From: Kutzneria chonburiensis | GTDB lineage: Bacteria > Actinomycetota > Actinomycetes > Mycobacteriales > Pseudonocardiaceae | DNA length: 64,000 bases | Assembly: GCF_028622115.1 (NCBI RefSeq) | Contig: NZ_CP097263.1 | Coordinates: forward strand, 6,572,001-6,636,000 | Direction of reading: 5' to 3' | Part shown: one piece after another, positions 8,241-16,859 of the stretch | How the letters are laid out: each line of letters begins with the position of its first letter | Numbering within the stretch: the first letter of the stretch is position 1 | Notes under the pieces: generated by a model | Database searches by the model: none | What the model was told of the DNA's origin: nothing | The model's input: only the letters and a program-made list of their open reading frames with translations | Made by a program: the position numbers and the translations under genes

Positions 8241-8975
8241 CTACTTCTGCTTCAGCCCGTTCAACGCCCGGCGGGCCTCGGCCTTGGCGACCGACTCCAG
8301 TTCTTCGCGCTGCACCGGGGAGTCGTCCTTGTCCCGGCTGACGTTGAGCCGCACGCGCACCGAGACGTTGCCGTCCAGCACGGCCAGCAGGTACCGCGTG
8401 TCGGTGACCAGGTCGCCGAAAACCTCGGTGTGCCAGTAGGCCTTGGCCCCGATTCCGGTGACCGGACCGGATGCCTTGCCGACGCCGGTCTTGGCCGCGT
8501 CACCGCGTTGCCAGTTGTCATAGGCAGCCGGGGCGCTGCCGTTGGTGAACTCGGCATCGACGATGATCTCGGCCGTGTTCACGGCGTCGCCGTTGAAGTA
8601 GATCCGGCAACTGAGGCTGCCGGCGCCGGTGGCGTCCGGGCGGACCTCGCGGTGCTCGGGCGGGCCCGCGAGGGTGGACGACCACTTCGTCAGCGGGGCG
8701 GGATCAACGAGATCACAGGCGTTGGACACCGCGTTCATCGAGTAGACCGGGGCCGCCGCCGGTTTCGACGGCTGGCCGGCGGACTGTCTGAGGACGACAC
8801 CGATGCCCACCCCGACCCCCGACACGACCACCAGCGCGACGACGCCGGCCACGATCCAGGCCGTCCGGCGCGGCTTGGGCGGTGGCGGCGGAGCGTTCCC
8901 CGCGGTCGCGAAGAAATCCGGGGCGGGCCCGTTCACAGCCCACTGATCCGCACGCCCGTGGTCGGATTCGGTCAT
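8241..8975 (-). CDS. DUF3558-like membrane-anchored protein, paralogue
   Basis: A protein of about 244 aa with the same plan as its neighbour: short Pro-rich N-terminus, one transmembrane helix (WIVAGVVALVVVSGVGVGIG), then YSMNAVSNACDLVDPAPLTKW and LSCRIYF, so the external domain and its two Cys are conserved between the pair. ATG 8975 is chosen over the earlier in-frame start because GGAGGAGGG lies 8 nt upstream. The duplication suggests a tandem gene duplication with divergence of the cytoplasmic head. No function is known. Confidence 0.72.
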   Translation of the reverse strand: MTESDHGRADQWAVNGPAPDFFATAGNAPPPPPKPRRTAWIVAGVVALVVVSGVGVGIGVVLRQSAGQPSKPAAAPVYSMNAVSNACDLVDPAPLTKWSSTLAGPPEHREVRPDATGAGSLSCRIYFNGDAVNTAEIIVDAEFTNGSAPAAYDNWQRGDAAKTGVGKASGPVTGIGAKAYWHTEVFGDLVTDTRYLLAVLDGNVSVRVRLNVSRDKDDSPVQREELESVAKAEARRALNGLKQK

Positions 8976-9092
8976 CCCCCGCAGCCCTCCTCCCGGCCGC
9001 ACGGCGATCCTCGGATGGCCGATCGCGGCGAGTCGAGCCTAGTAGATCCGAAACGCCTTACGGCACACCGCGCTTGACCACCGGACTTTCGG

Positions 9093-12000
9093 TCAACGGA
9101 AGTCACGTGAGGTGGAGGGCACGCGGATGTCCAGGTGCCGCAACTGGTCCGCCTGGAGGCTGATCACCCCCTCGGCCTTCTCCAGGACGCCGCGCACCAG
9201 CACCGCCGAGCTGGTACGGGCGATCCGGCGGTAGCGCCGCCACAATCCCTCGCTGCACACCACGTTCAGCATGCCGGTCTCGTCCTCCACGTTGAGGAAC
9301 GTGACGCCGCCCGCGGTCGCCGGCCGCTGCCGGTGGGTGATCGCGCCGCCGACCAGCACCCGCGTCCTGTCCTCGACCTTTCCCAGCTCTGCCACCGGAA
9401 TCGCGCCCATCTGGGTCAGCTTTCCCCGCACGAACTGGATCGGGTAGCTGTCCGGCGAGACGCCGGTCGCCCACACGTCGGCCGCGGCCACCTCGACCAC
9501 GTCCATGCCGGGCAGCATCGGCGCGTCCGTGCCGGTCACGGTGCCGGGCAGCCGGCCCGCGCGCTCCTTGGCCGCGGCGCCGGCGGCCCACAACGCCTCC
9601 CGGCGCTCCAGTCCCAGGCTGGTGAACGCGCCCGCGGTGGCCAGCGCCTCCAGTTGCGGCGTGGTCAGCCCGATCCGGCCGGCCAGCTCGACCATGCTGC
9701 GATACGGGCCGTTCTCCTCGCGGTCGTCGACGATGCGTTCGGCCAGCTTGTCGCCGATGGTGCGGATCGCGCCGATACCCAGCCGCACCGACGGTCCCGG
9801 CAGTTCCAGGGTCGGGTGCGACAGGCTGACGTTGATGTCCGGACCGTGCACGGTGACGCCGTGCCGGCGGGCGTCGGCCACCAGCGACTGCGGCGAGTAG
9901 AAGCCCATCGGCTGGGCCCGCAGCAGCGCCGCGCAGAACGCCGCCGGGTGATACAGCTTCAGATAGGCCGAGGCGAACACCAGGTGCGCGAAGCTGAGCG
10001 CGTGGCTCTCCGGGAAGCCGAAGTTGGCGAACGCCAACAACTTCCGGAAGATGTCGTCGGCCAGCTCACCGGTGATGCCGTTGGCCGCGGCGCCGGCGTA
10101 GAAGCGCTCCCGCAGCCGCTCCATCCGGTACGTCGACCGCTTGGCCCCCATCGCCCGACGCAGCTCGTCGGCCTCGGCCGGGCTGAAGTCGGCCACGTCC
10201 ACCGCCATCTGCATCAGCTGCTCCTGGAACAGCGGCACGCCAAGGGTCCGCTCCAGCGACCGCTCCAGCAGCGGATGGTCGATCTTCACCTCCTCGGCTC
10301 CGCTGCGCCGCCGGATGTACGGGTGCACCGAGCCGCCCTGGATCGGGCCGGGCCGAATCAGCGCCACCTCCACCACCAGGTCGTAGAACACACGCGGCTT
10401 GAGCCGGGGCAGCGTGGCCATCTGGGCCCGGCTCTCCACCTGGAACACGCCGACGGTGTCGGCCTGGCACAGCATGTCGTAGACCTTCGGGTCGTCCAGG
10501 TCCAGTGTGGACAGATCGACCGTGACGTCCTCGAAGTCCTGCACCAGGTCCACCGCGTAGTGCAGGGCCGACAGCATGCCCAGGCCGAGCAGGTCGAACT
10601 TGACCAGGCCGGCCAGCGCGCAGTCGTCCTTGTCCCACTGGAGCACCGACCGGTTCTCCATACGGGCCCACTCCACCGGGCAGACCTCGCTCACCGGCCG
10701 GTCGCAGATGACCATGCCGCCGGAGTGGATGCCCAGGTGCCGCGGGAAACCCGCCAGCTGGTTGGCCAGCTCCACCACCAGCTCCGGGATGTCGTGGTCG
10801 CGTTCGCCCTCGGTGGTCGGCAGCGGGCCCCAGCGGTCGATCTGCTTGGTCCACGCGTCCTGCTGCCCCGATGAGTAGCCCAGCGCGCGGGCCATGTCAC
10901 GGACGGCGATCTTGGCCCGGTAGGAGATCACGTTGGCCACCTGCGCGGCGCAGGTGCGGCCGTAGGTGTTGTAGACGAACTGGATGGCCTCCTCGCGGCG
11001 GTCGGATTCGATGTCCAGGTCGATGTCCGGAGGTCCGTCACGGGCCGGCGCGAGGAAGCGCTCGAACAGCAGGTTGTGCTTGACCGCGTCCACGTTGGTG
11101 ATGCCCAGCGCGTAGCAGACCGCCGAGTTGGCCGCCGATCCCCGGCCCTGGCACAGGATCTCGGCCTTGCGGCAGAACTCCACGATCTGCCAGACGATCA
11201 GGAAGTAGCCGGGGAAGCCCAGGTCCTTGATCACCTTGAGCTCGTGCTCGATCTGTTGGTACGCCTTGGGATTCGTGCTCGGCGAGCCGTACTTCTTGCG
11301 CGCCCCGCGCATCGTCAGCAGGCGCAGGTAGCTGTCCTCGCTGTGGCCCGGCTGCACCGGGAACGGCGGCAACTTCGGGGCCAGCAGGTCGAGATCGAAC
11401 GCGCACTGCACGGCCAGGATCGCCGCGTTGTGCACCGCCTCCGGGTAGCGGTGGAAGCGGTGCATCATCTCCTCACCCGTGCGCAGATGCGCCGCGCTCG
11501 ACGCCGGCAGCCAGCCGGCCATCTCGTCCAGGCTGCGCCGGGCCCGCACCGCCGCCAGCGCACCGGCCAGGCGATTCCGGTCCTGCGTGGCGAAGTGCAC
11601 GTTGTTCGTGGCCAGGTACTGGACTCCGTGCTCCTTGGCCAGCTCCACCAGCAGGTCGTTGCGGACCGTGTCCTCGGCCAGGCCGTGGTCGGTCAGCTCC
11701 ACGAACACGTTCCTCTTGCCGAACAACGAGATCAGCCGCTTCAGCTCACGCTCCGCACCCGCCCGCCCCTCGTGTGCGAGCGCCGTGCGCACGGTTCCCT
11801 TGCGGCAGCCCGTAAGCACCGCCCAGTTGTCGTTCGCCTCGGCCGCCACTTCGTTCAGGTCGTAGACCGGACGGCCTTTCTCCTTGCCGTCCAGCTGCGC
11901 CTTGGTGATCGCCCGACACAGCGCCGCGTAGCCCTCCGGGTTTCGGGCCAGCACCAGCAGGTGGTTGCCTTCCGGGTCGGCGATCCCGTTCTGCGGCATG

Positions 12001-12401
12001 GACAAGCCGAGGCTCAGCTCCGAGCCGAACACCGTCCGGATGCCCACCTCCTTGGCCGCCTCGGCAAACCTGATCACCCCGTACATGCCGTCGTGGTCGG
12101 TCAGCGCGATCGCGTCCAGCCGCATCCGCCCCGCCGCCTCGATCAGCTCTTCCGGGTGGCTCGCCCCGTCCAGGAAGCTGAAGTTGGAATGGCAGTGCAG
12201 TTCCGCGTACGGGATGCGCTTCTCGTCCCCGTACACCGTCGTCTCCGGCGACAGCTGCGCCGGCATGTCCCCCGGCTTCTCGTACCCGTCCCGCTTCCGG
12301 CTGTAGCCCGGGGCGTCCCCGCCGTCCGGGATCACCCCGGGACGGCCCGAGAGGGTACGTTCGAGGTCGCGCCAGCGAATCGGTGGATTGTTCCAGCCCA
12401 T
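9093..12401 (-). CDS. dnaE2: Error-prone DNA polymerase III alpha subunit DnaE2
   Basis: A 1102-aa C-family polymerase, the catalytic part of the mycobacterial-type mutasome that extends DNA past lesions with ImuB and ImuA'. N-terminal PHP domain (YAELHCHSNFSFLDGASHPEELIE, ALTDHDGMYG), polymerase palm with PDIDLDIESDRREE carrying the catalytic Asp pair, HhH region, and an OB fold near the C-terminus (LVGGAITHRQRPATAGGVTFLNVEDETG). The start MGWNNPPIRW matches the family and follows AAAGGAGG by 8 nt; the 18 codons upstream in frame are excluded. A LexA box overlaps the leader. The imuA'-imuB genes lie 2 kb away rather than in the same operon. Confidence 0.96.
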   Translation of the reverse strand: MGWNNPPIRWRDLERTLSGRPGVIPDGGDAPGYSRKRDGYEKPGDMPAQLSPETTVYGDEKRIPYAELHCHSNFSFLDGASHPEELIEAAGRMRLDAIALTDHDGMYGVIRFAEAAKEVGIRTVFGSELSLGLSMPQNGIADPEGNHLLVLARNPEGYAALCRAITKAQLDGKEKGRPVYDLNEVAAEANDNWAVLTGCRKGTVRTALAHEGRAGAERELKRLISLFGKRNVFVELTDHGLAEDTVRNDLLVELAKEHGVQYLATNNVHFATQDRNRLAGALAAVRARRSLDEMAGWLPASSAAHLRTGEEMMHRFHRYPEAVHNAAILAVQCAFDLDLLAPKLPPFPVQPGHSEDSYLRLLTMRGARKKYGSPSTNPKAYQQIEHELKVIKDLGFPGYFLIVWQIVEFCRKAEILCQGRGSAANSAVCYALGITNVDAVKHNLLFERFLAPARDGPPDIDLDIESDRREEAIQFVYNTYGRTCAAQVANVISYRAKIAVRDMARALGYSSGQQDAWTKQIDRWGPLPTTEGERDHDIPELVVELANQLAGFPRHLGIHSGGMVICDRPVSEVCPVEWARMENRSVLQWDKDDCALAGLVKFDLLGLGMLSALHYAVDLVQDFEDVTVDLSTLDLDDPKVYDMLCQADTVGVFQVESRAQMATLPRLKPRVFYDLVVEVALIRPGPIQGGSVHPYIRRRSGAEEVKIDHPLLERSLERTLGVPLFQEQLMQMAVDVADFSPAEADELRRAMGAKRSTYRMERLRERFYAGAAANGITGELADDIFRKLLAFANFGFPESHALSFAHLVFASAYLKLYHPAAFCAALLRAQPMGFYSPQSLVADARRHGVTVHGPDINVSLSHPTLELPGPSVRLGIGAIRTIGDKLAERIVDDREENGPYRSMVELAGRIGLTTPQLEALATAGAFTSLGLERREALWAAGAAAKERAGRLPGTVTGTDAPMLPGMDVVEVAAADVWATGVSPDSYPIQFVRGKLTQMGAIPVAELGKVEDRTRVLVGGAITHRQRPATAGGVTFLNVEDETGMLNVVCSEGLWRRYRRIARTSSAVLVRGVLEKAEGVISLQADQLRHLDIRVPSTSRDFR

Positions 12402-12416
12402 GCCGTGCGCCTCCTT

Positions 12417-12432
12417 TAGAACTTGTGTTCGA
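12417..12432. promoter_or_regulatory. LexA (SOS) box upstream of dnaE2
   Basis: On the minus strand TCGAACACAAGTTCTA contains GAAC-N4-GTTC, the actinobacterial LexA core. It ends just 4-5 nt before the AAAGGAGG ribosome site, so it must sit at or just below the transcription start and would block dnaE2 until DNA damage. Confidence 0.88.
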
Positions 12433-12623
12433 CTATGCTTCCCCGGACTGGCCATGTCAAGCCGGCCTACGCAGCGAAACCCCAGGTAGCGCCGCCGCGT
12501 GCCGCATAATCGGGCGCGAGGCCGTGTTCAGCGGCAGCGCAACCGCCTGATGATCACCGCAGGTCAGCGGCGTTTTTGCGCGGAAGGGGCGATTTTCCCG
12601 TCCAGTACTGGGAAAATGGGTCG

Positions 12624-12965
12624 GTGGAACGAGCGAACGACCCCCTGCCGATCACCGTGGCCACGGAGGACGGCGCCGCGCTGTCCGGTCTCACCGAGCC
12701 CGAGCTGCGCGCCCTGATGGCGCGGCTCGGCGGCGCCGGCGACCGGTTCGCGGTGGCGGAGCGGGAACCCGGCGTGTACCTGCAGACCTGGCGCGAGGCG
12801 GACAGCCCGTTCCTGATCGAGCGGCGGGACGGCGAGGACCTGTGGACCGAGCTGGACGAACCCGCTGACGTGACGGAACTCTTCGTGGCCTGGGCCACCG
12901 GCGCGGCCTGGCCGCGGGACTACGGCTGGCAGTCGGCCGCGGTGCCCGAAGGGGCGGAGTCGTAG
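12624..12965 (+). CDS. Conserved-looking hypothetical acidic protein
   Basis: About 113 aa with no signal peptide and no family I recognise. It reads LPITVATEDGAALSGLTEPELRALMARLGGAGDRFAVAE, then a strand-rich YLQTWREADSPFLIERRDGEDLWTEL and an aromatic end (FVAWATGAAWPRDYGWQ). It is acidic and Trp-rich; the shape is like small immunity or adaptor proteins, but that is only a resemblance. The GTG at 12624 is the likely start because the 16 codons before it look like the promoter region; GGGAAAA nearby is a weak ribosome site. The gene faces away from dnaE2. Confidence 0.6.
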   Translation: MERANDPLPITVATEDGAALSGLTEPELRALMARLGGAGDRFAVAEREPGVYLQTWREADSPFLIERRDGEDLWTELDEPADVTELFVAWATGAAWPRDYGWQSAAVPEGAES

Positions 12966-13003
12966 GCCGTCAAGCAAAACCCGCTATCCACTGTGGACCC
13001 TGA

Positions 13004-13546
13004 TCAGTGCGCGGCGACCCACCCGAACACCAGGCTGCCGGCCGCGCCCTGGTCGTCACCGGCCCAGAACTCGGTCCACAGCACCACGAACTCCTCACGG
13101 GACAGGTGACCGTCACCGTTGCCGTCGAGGATCGGGAAGATGTGGTCGGTGTCGGTGGTCCGCCCGGTCCAGGCCTCGATCGCCTGCCGGTACTCGGCCG
13201 CCGAGATCTCCCCGTCGCCGTTCTCGTCGACCGCGTCGAACATCGCGTCGGCCGTGGCGCCGACGGTCTCCGGCCGCCCGGGCAGCTCGTCCACCACGAG
13301 CAGCACCTCGTCCAGCGAGACCTTGCCGTCCCGGTTGCGGTCCGACGCGGCCAGCAGCGCCTGCCACCAGCCCATCATGACCCCGGTCAGCTTCTCGTGC
13401 CCCTCGGTGCCCGGCGCCCAGCCACGGATCGCGGTCCAGCGGTCGGTCAGGGCCCGGAAGTCCCCTTCGGTCAGGAATCCGTCTCCGTCGACGTCCATGG
13501 CGTTGAAGACGCCGGCGACCTTGCGGCGTTGGAAGTCGCTCGACAT
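13004..13546 (-). CDS. Four-EF-hand calcium-binding protein (calerythrin-like)
   Basis: About 180 aa, cytoplasmic. Four canonical 12-residue EF loops are visible: DVDGDGFLTEGD, DRNRDGKVSLDE, DENGDGEISAAE and DGNGDGHLSREE, each with Asp at 1, 3 and 5 and an acidic residue at 12. This matches calerythrin/calsymin-type proteins of actinobacteria, which buffer or sense Ca2+. Start at the Met of MSSDFQRRKVAGVF is chosen because family members begin with this helix; a TTG 12 codons upstream is possible. It is divergent from the HD-domain gene. Confidence 0.9.
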   Translation of the reverse strand: MSSDFQRRKVAGVFNAMDVDGDGFLTEGDFRALTDRWTAIRGWAPGTEGHEKLTGVMMGWWQALLAASDRNRDGKVSLDEVLLVVDELPGRPETVGATADAMFDAVDENGDGEISAAEYRQAIEAWTGRTTDTDHIFPILDGNGDGHLSREEFVVLWTEFWAGDDQGAAGSLVFGWVAAH

Positions 13547-13621
13547 GGGATCCAGGCTGGCATTCGCGGTCGCCCCGAACAATCGCCCGATTGTGGCGAG
13601 TGGACGGTTATCTTCGAGGGT

Positions 13622-14167
13622 GTGCTGTCGCGTGCCCTGACCGAGTCCAGCCTCCGCCCACTGCCGGCCGGCGCCGCGGAACTACTGCGCGAACTCGACG
13701 CCCCGCCCCGACTGGCGGCCCATCTCCGCGCCGTGCACGATGTCGCGGCCCAACTCGTCGACTGGTTCGACGGCCGGCTGGAGCTCGACGCCGACGCCGT
13801 GCTCTTCGGCGCCGCCACCCACGACATCGGCAAGGTCATCCACCGCGACGAGCTGTCCGGCCCCGGCCACCGCCACGAGCCGGCCGGCCGTGATCTCCTG
13901 CTCTCCCACGGCATTCCGGCTCAGCTGGCCCGCTTCGCGGCCAATCACGCCTCGTGGGCCGCGCCCGACATCACCGCCGAGGACCTGGTGGTCAGCCTGG
14001 CCGACAAGATCTGGAAGGCCAAACGCGTCCCCGACCTGGAGGAGCTCGTCGTCGCCCGGCTGCCCGGCGAACCGTGGCAGGCGTTCCTCGAGCTGGACGA
14101 CGAACTCACCCGCATCGCCGCGACGGCCGACCACCGGCTGGCCTTCCAGTCGGCGTTCCCGGTCTAG
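13622..14167 (+). CDS. HD-domain metal-dependent phosphohydrolase-like protein
   Basis: A protein of about 181 aa. LRAVHDVAAQLVDWF gives the first His, GAATHDIGKVIHRDELSG the central HD pair, GHRHEPAGRDLL and ANHASW further His ligands, and VVSLADKIWKAKR the final Asp: the complete HD metal-binding set. Such enzymes hydrolyse nucleotides or phosphate esters; the substrate is unknown. GTG 13622 is chosen because the long reading frame upstream runs antisense to the EF-hand gene. The stop overlaps the convergent small ORF at 14164 by 4 nt. Confidence 0.82.
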   Translation: MLSRALTESSLRPLPAGAAELLRELDAPPRLAAHLRAVHDVAAQLVDWFDGRLELDADAVLFGAATHDIGKVIHRDELSGPGHRHEPAGRDLLLSHGIPAQLARFAANHASWAAPDITAEDLVVSLADKIWKAKRVPDLEELVVARLPGEPWQAFLELDDELTRIAATADHRLAFQSAFPV

Positions 14168-14328
14168 AGATCCCACTCGGTCGAACGGCGCGGGGCGGGG
14201 ATCAGCTGCGCGAACTCCTGGGCCGACCACGGCGGCAGGGCGGGTTGGCGGGTGGGCCACGCGGGCTCGGTGAACCACGGGTCGCGCTGCGCGTCCCAGG
14301 AGGTGGTCTCCCACTGGTCGTCGCTCAT
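14164..14328 (-). CDS. Trp-rich 54-aa protein attached to imuB (SOS operon)
   Basis: The ATG directly follows the TAG of imuB with no gap, and translation gives 54 aa: MSDDQWETTSWDAQRDPWF..., ending PRRSTEWDL. Six Trp in 54 residues, many acidic residues and prolines suggest a short, mostly extended binding peptide rather than an enzyme. Because it is the third ORF after the LexA box at 16711 it should be SOS-induced with imuA'-imuB. AGG at the imuB end may help re-initiation. The 3' end overlaps the convergent HD gene by 4 nt. No family is known to me; a fortuitous ORF is the alternative, but its tight junction argues against it. Confidence 0.6.
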   Translation of the reverse strand: MSDDQWETTSWDAQRDPWFTEPAWPTRQPALPPWSAQEFAQLIPAPRRSTEWDL

Positions 14329-15903
14329 CTAGTCGTACACCCCTTCCACCGCCCACGCCCGGCCCTCGCGGACCAGCAGCAGCGCGGTCTGTTCGACTCC
14401 GTCCAGCAGCACCTGGAGCCGGGCCCGGCGACGGACACCGCCCCGCTCCCACCAGCCCTCCTCAACGGCCCACGGCCCGGCCCACGCCACCACGGGCCGC
14501 GCCGGCCCGCCGGCAACGGACACGGCGGCCGGCCGGCCGGTGAGGCGGTGCCGCCCGCTGACGCCGACCGGGGCCGCCGAGGCGTCGAGCACCTCGGCGG
14601 CCACCGGGTCGGCCGGCACGGTCGCCGGGGACGGCGACGGCAGCCGGCCCGGCCACGGTGCATCCGGATCGGCGCCGGGCAGGCGTTCCTCGCCCCACGG
14701 CACGTACCGGACCCGGTCCGATGGCCCGCGTCCGCCACCGAGCACACCGGTGACAACGCCATCGGGACCGAGCAGCCCCTGCACCCTGACCAAGGCCCGG
14801 CTGGCCCGCTCGGCCCCGGTTCCCGGATCCTCCCTGCCCCCGTGCCACAGCCCCAGCTGCAGCGCGGTGGCGTCGACCACCTCGACGGGGTCGAGCCACA
14901 ACTTGGTGATGCCGGCGCTGGGCCGGCTGCCGGGCGCCGCGCGCAGCCAGCCGTCGAGCTGCCAGCGCACCCGGTCGGCGATGCCGGTGGGGGTGAGCGG
15001 CTCGGCGCAACGCCACACCCGCCCCAGCTCCTCACCGTTGTCCGTGCTCGCGTGGACGCCGAGCCGAGTGCAGGCCAGCCCCCGAGCCGCGAGTTTCTCG
15101 TGCAGCTGCTCCGCCAGCGCGCGCCCGGCGAACGCAGCAGCGTCCACGCGGTCTAGCGGCGGGTCGGGTGAATGCGTTACCGAAAGCTCCGGTGGCGTTC
15201 GTCTCCTGGCCGGCGGCCGTTCCTCCAGGCCACGGGCCAGCCGGTGGGTGGCAACCGCGTCCGCGCCGAAGCGGGAGGCCACGTCGCGCTCGCTCAACGC
15301 CGCGTACGCCCCGAGGGTGCGCAGGCCCAGCCGGCGCAGCAGGTCGACGAAGTCGGCACGGTCGGGGCCGCCGGGCGGGCTGAGCTCCATGGCGCTCAAC
15401 GGGGCCAGGAACTCCGCACTGCCGCCGGCCGGCACGATCTGCCCGCGCCGGGCCGCCAGCGTCGCCGCGAACAGGCCGTCGGCCACGCCGACCTGACACT
15501 CCAGGTCGCACTCGGCCGCCACCTGGTCGATCAGCCGCTCGGCCACCGTCTCCTCGGAGCCGTAGTAGCGGGCCGGGCCGCGCACCGGCAGCGCCACGAT
15601 GCCCGGGCGCACCACCTCGATGCCCGTGGCCAGCTTCTCCACCGCCGCCGCCACCGGCTCGAACATCCGGGCGTCACGGGCCGGGTCTTCCTCGAACACC
15701 GCCAACTCCGGGCACCGCCCCTGCGCACTGCGCTTGCGATCGCCGCGCCGGATGCCCTCCCCGCGGGCCACCGCCGAGCAGGCGATGACCCGGTTGTTGG
15801 CCAGTACCGCCGCCGGCCGGTGCGAGGGCAGGCCGGCCGACTTGGCCGCCGCCAACACCGGCCAGTCCGGGCACCAGAGCACCAGCGTGCGCACGGCCGT
15901 CAC
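14329..15903 (-). CDS. imuB: ImuB, catalytically inactive Y-family polymerase of the mutasome
   Basis: A 524-aa Y-family polymerase homologue. The N-terminus LVLWCPDWPVLAAAKSAG replaces the DxD..FFA metal site, and the palm SxDE motif is replaced by ARYYGSEET, so it is a scaffold, not a polymerase. Fingers and HhH follow (RLGLRTLGAYAALSERDVASRFG), then a little-finger domain. QLGLWHG near residue 347 matches the beta-clamp-binding motif of mycobacterial ImuB (QLPLWG). In mycobacteria it bridges the clamp, DnaE2 and ImuA'. The GTG start overlaps the imuA' stop by 4 nt; the small ORF at 14164 follows without a gap. Confidence 0.93.
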   Translation of the reverse strand: MTAVRTLVLWCPDWPVLAAAKSAGLPSHRPAAVLANNRVIACSAVARGEGIRRGDRKRSAQGRCPELAVFEEDPARDARMFEPVAAAVEKLATGIEVVRPGIVALPVRGPARYYGSEETVAERLIDQVAAECDLECQVGVADGLFAATLAARRGQIVPAGGSAEFLAPLSAMELSPPGGPDRADFVDLLRRLGLRTLGAYAALSERDVASRFGADAVATHRLARGLEERPPARRRTPPELSVTHSPDPPLDRVDAAAFAGRALAEQLHEKLAARGLACTRLGVHASTDNGEELGRVWRCAEPLTPTGIADRVRWQLDGWLRAAPGSRPSAGITKLWLDPVEVVDATALQLGLWHGGREDPGTGAERASRALVRVQGLLGPDGVVTGVLGGGRGPSDRVRYVPWGEERLPGADPDAPWPGRLPSPSPATVPADPVAAEVLDASAAPVGVSGRHRLTGRPAAVSVAGGPARPVVAWAGPWAVEEGWWERGGVRRRARLQVLLDGVEQTALLLVREGRAWAVEGVYD

Positions 15904-16595
15904 GAGACCACCTGCCGTAGCCGCGGTTTGCCGACGGCCGGCGCGTCAGGCACCGGCCGAAGCGTGGGCGTGGGCAGGGAGATCGCGCCGCCGGGAAAGG
16001 TGAGCCGCACCTGATTGCCACGGGCGGCGGCGCCGCGACCGTGGGAGCGGACGATGAGTTCACGGTTGCGCAGGAAGCCGTGGCCGTCGGCAAGGCCGGA
16101 CCAGCGGTCTACGCCGTTGAGTTCGAGGTCAGCCCCGGGCCAGGCGCCGACGGGGATGAGCACGGAGCCACGGTGGCGGGCCCGGGCGGAGAGCCTGCGG
16201 GCTTCGGCCGGGCGGGGCTGCTTGGCCACGGCGACAAGATCGACGCCGTCGAGCAGGGCGGCGGTCACCGAGACGAGTTCGGCGCCGGGGGCGGGCACGA
16301 GGGCCAGGCGGTGCACGACCACGCCCAGCTCGTCGGCGGCCACCAGGCCGAGATCGGGCATGCCGACCACGGCGGCCCAGGAGCCTTCGGCCGTGGCGGC
16401 GGCCAGCAGCGCGAACAACAGCGTGGTGGACCCGCGCACCACCACGGTGCTCCCGCGCCGCAGGCCGCCCCACGGCAACAGGCCGGCCAGTCCGTCCAGG
16501 ACCGGCAGCGCCTTCTCCACCGGCGCCTGGGTCAGCTCGTTGGCTGCGCTCACCCCGTTGAGCGTGGTCAACGACGCCGTTGCCGACCCGGACAC
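15900..16595 (-). CDS. imuA': ImuA', RecA-like mutasome accessory protein
   Basis: About 231 aa. It looks like a shortened RecA/SulA-like fold: LLPWGGLRRGSTVVVRGSTTLLFALLAAATAEGSWAAVVGMPDLGLVAADELGV follows the RecA core order, but the P-loop is degenerate (RGSTT, without GKT/S). The second half has VDLVAVAKQPRPAEARRLSARARHRGSVLIPVG, as in actinobacterial ImuA' proteins. The GTG start follows GAGGAGG by 6 nt. It is first in imuA'-imuB-small ORF under a LexA box 115 nt upstream. Assignment rests on these features plus the imuB partner. Confidence 0.85.
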   Translation of the reverse strand: MSGSATASLTTLNGVSAANELTQAPVEKALPVLDGLAGLLPWGGLRRGSTVVVRGSTTLLFALLAAATAEGSWAAVVGMPDLGLVAADELGVVVHRLALVPAPGAELVSVTAALLDGVDLVAVAKQPRPAEARRLSARARHRGSVLIPVGAWPGADLELNGVDRWSGLADGHGFLRNRELIVRSHGRGAAARGNQVRLTFPGGAISLPTPTLRPVPDAPAVGKPRLRQVVS

Positions 16596-16710
16596 CAGCC
16601 ACCTCCTCGCCCACTGTCACGGCCGCGTGCGCACCCCTGCACCTGCGGCCCGCCGTGGGGAAGACGGCGGTTTCGGAGCTGGCCGGACCCCGATCCGGAC
16701 CACCTCCTGA

Positions 16711-16728
16711 TTCGAACTCACGTTCGAA
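16711..16728. promoter_or_regulatory. LexA (SOS) box upstream of imuA'-imuB
   Basis: TTCGAACTCACGTTCGAA is an almost perfectly symmetric 18-bp site with the GAAC-N4-GTTC core, matching the mycobacterial LexA consensus. It lies 116 nt before the imuA' start and implies damage-induced transcription of the operon. Confidence 0.93.
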
Positions 16729-16799
16729 CCGATGAGCTAAGTCAACACCACCGCGGCCGGGCCGTCAAGCGGCGGGGACACGCCTATGGGGTGATCATC

Positions 16800-16815
16800 C
16801 ACTCACCCTTGAGTG
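16800..16815. promoter_or_regulatory. Short inverted repeat before the Cys-rich small protein
   Basis: CACTCA and TGAGTG face each other over 4 nt, 45 nt before the small gene at 16860. It may be an operator or part of the promoter; nothing in the window identifies the binding protein. Confidence 0.35.
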
Positions 16816-16859
16816 ACCTGGAGCACACTGATTGCAGGACATCCGAGTGGGAGGTCGTG

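Noticed and set aside
14329-15903. imuB as an active Y-family polymerase (DinB/Pol IV)
   Set aside because: The metal-binding motif at the N-terminus is LWCPDWP and the SxDE motif is missing, so it is ImuB, a scaffold.
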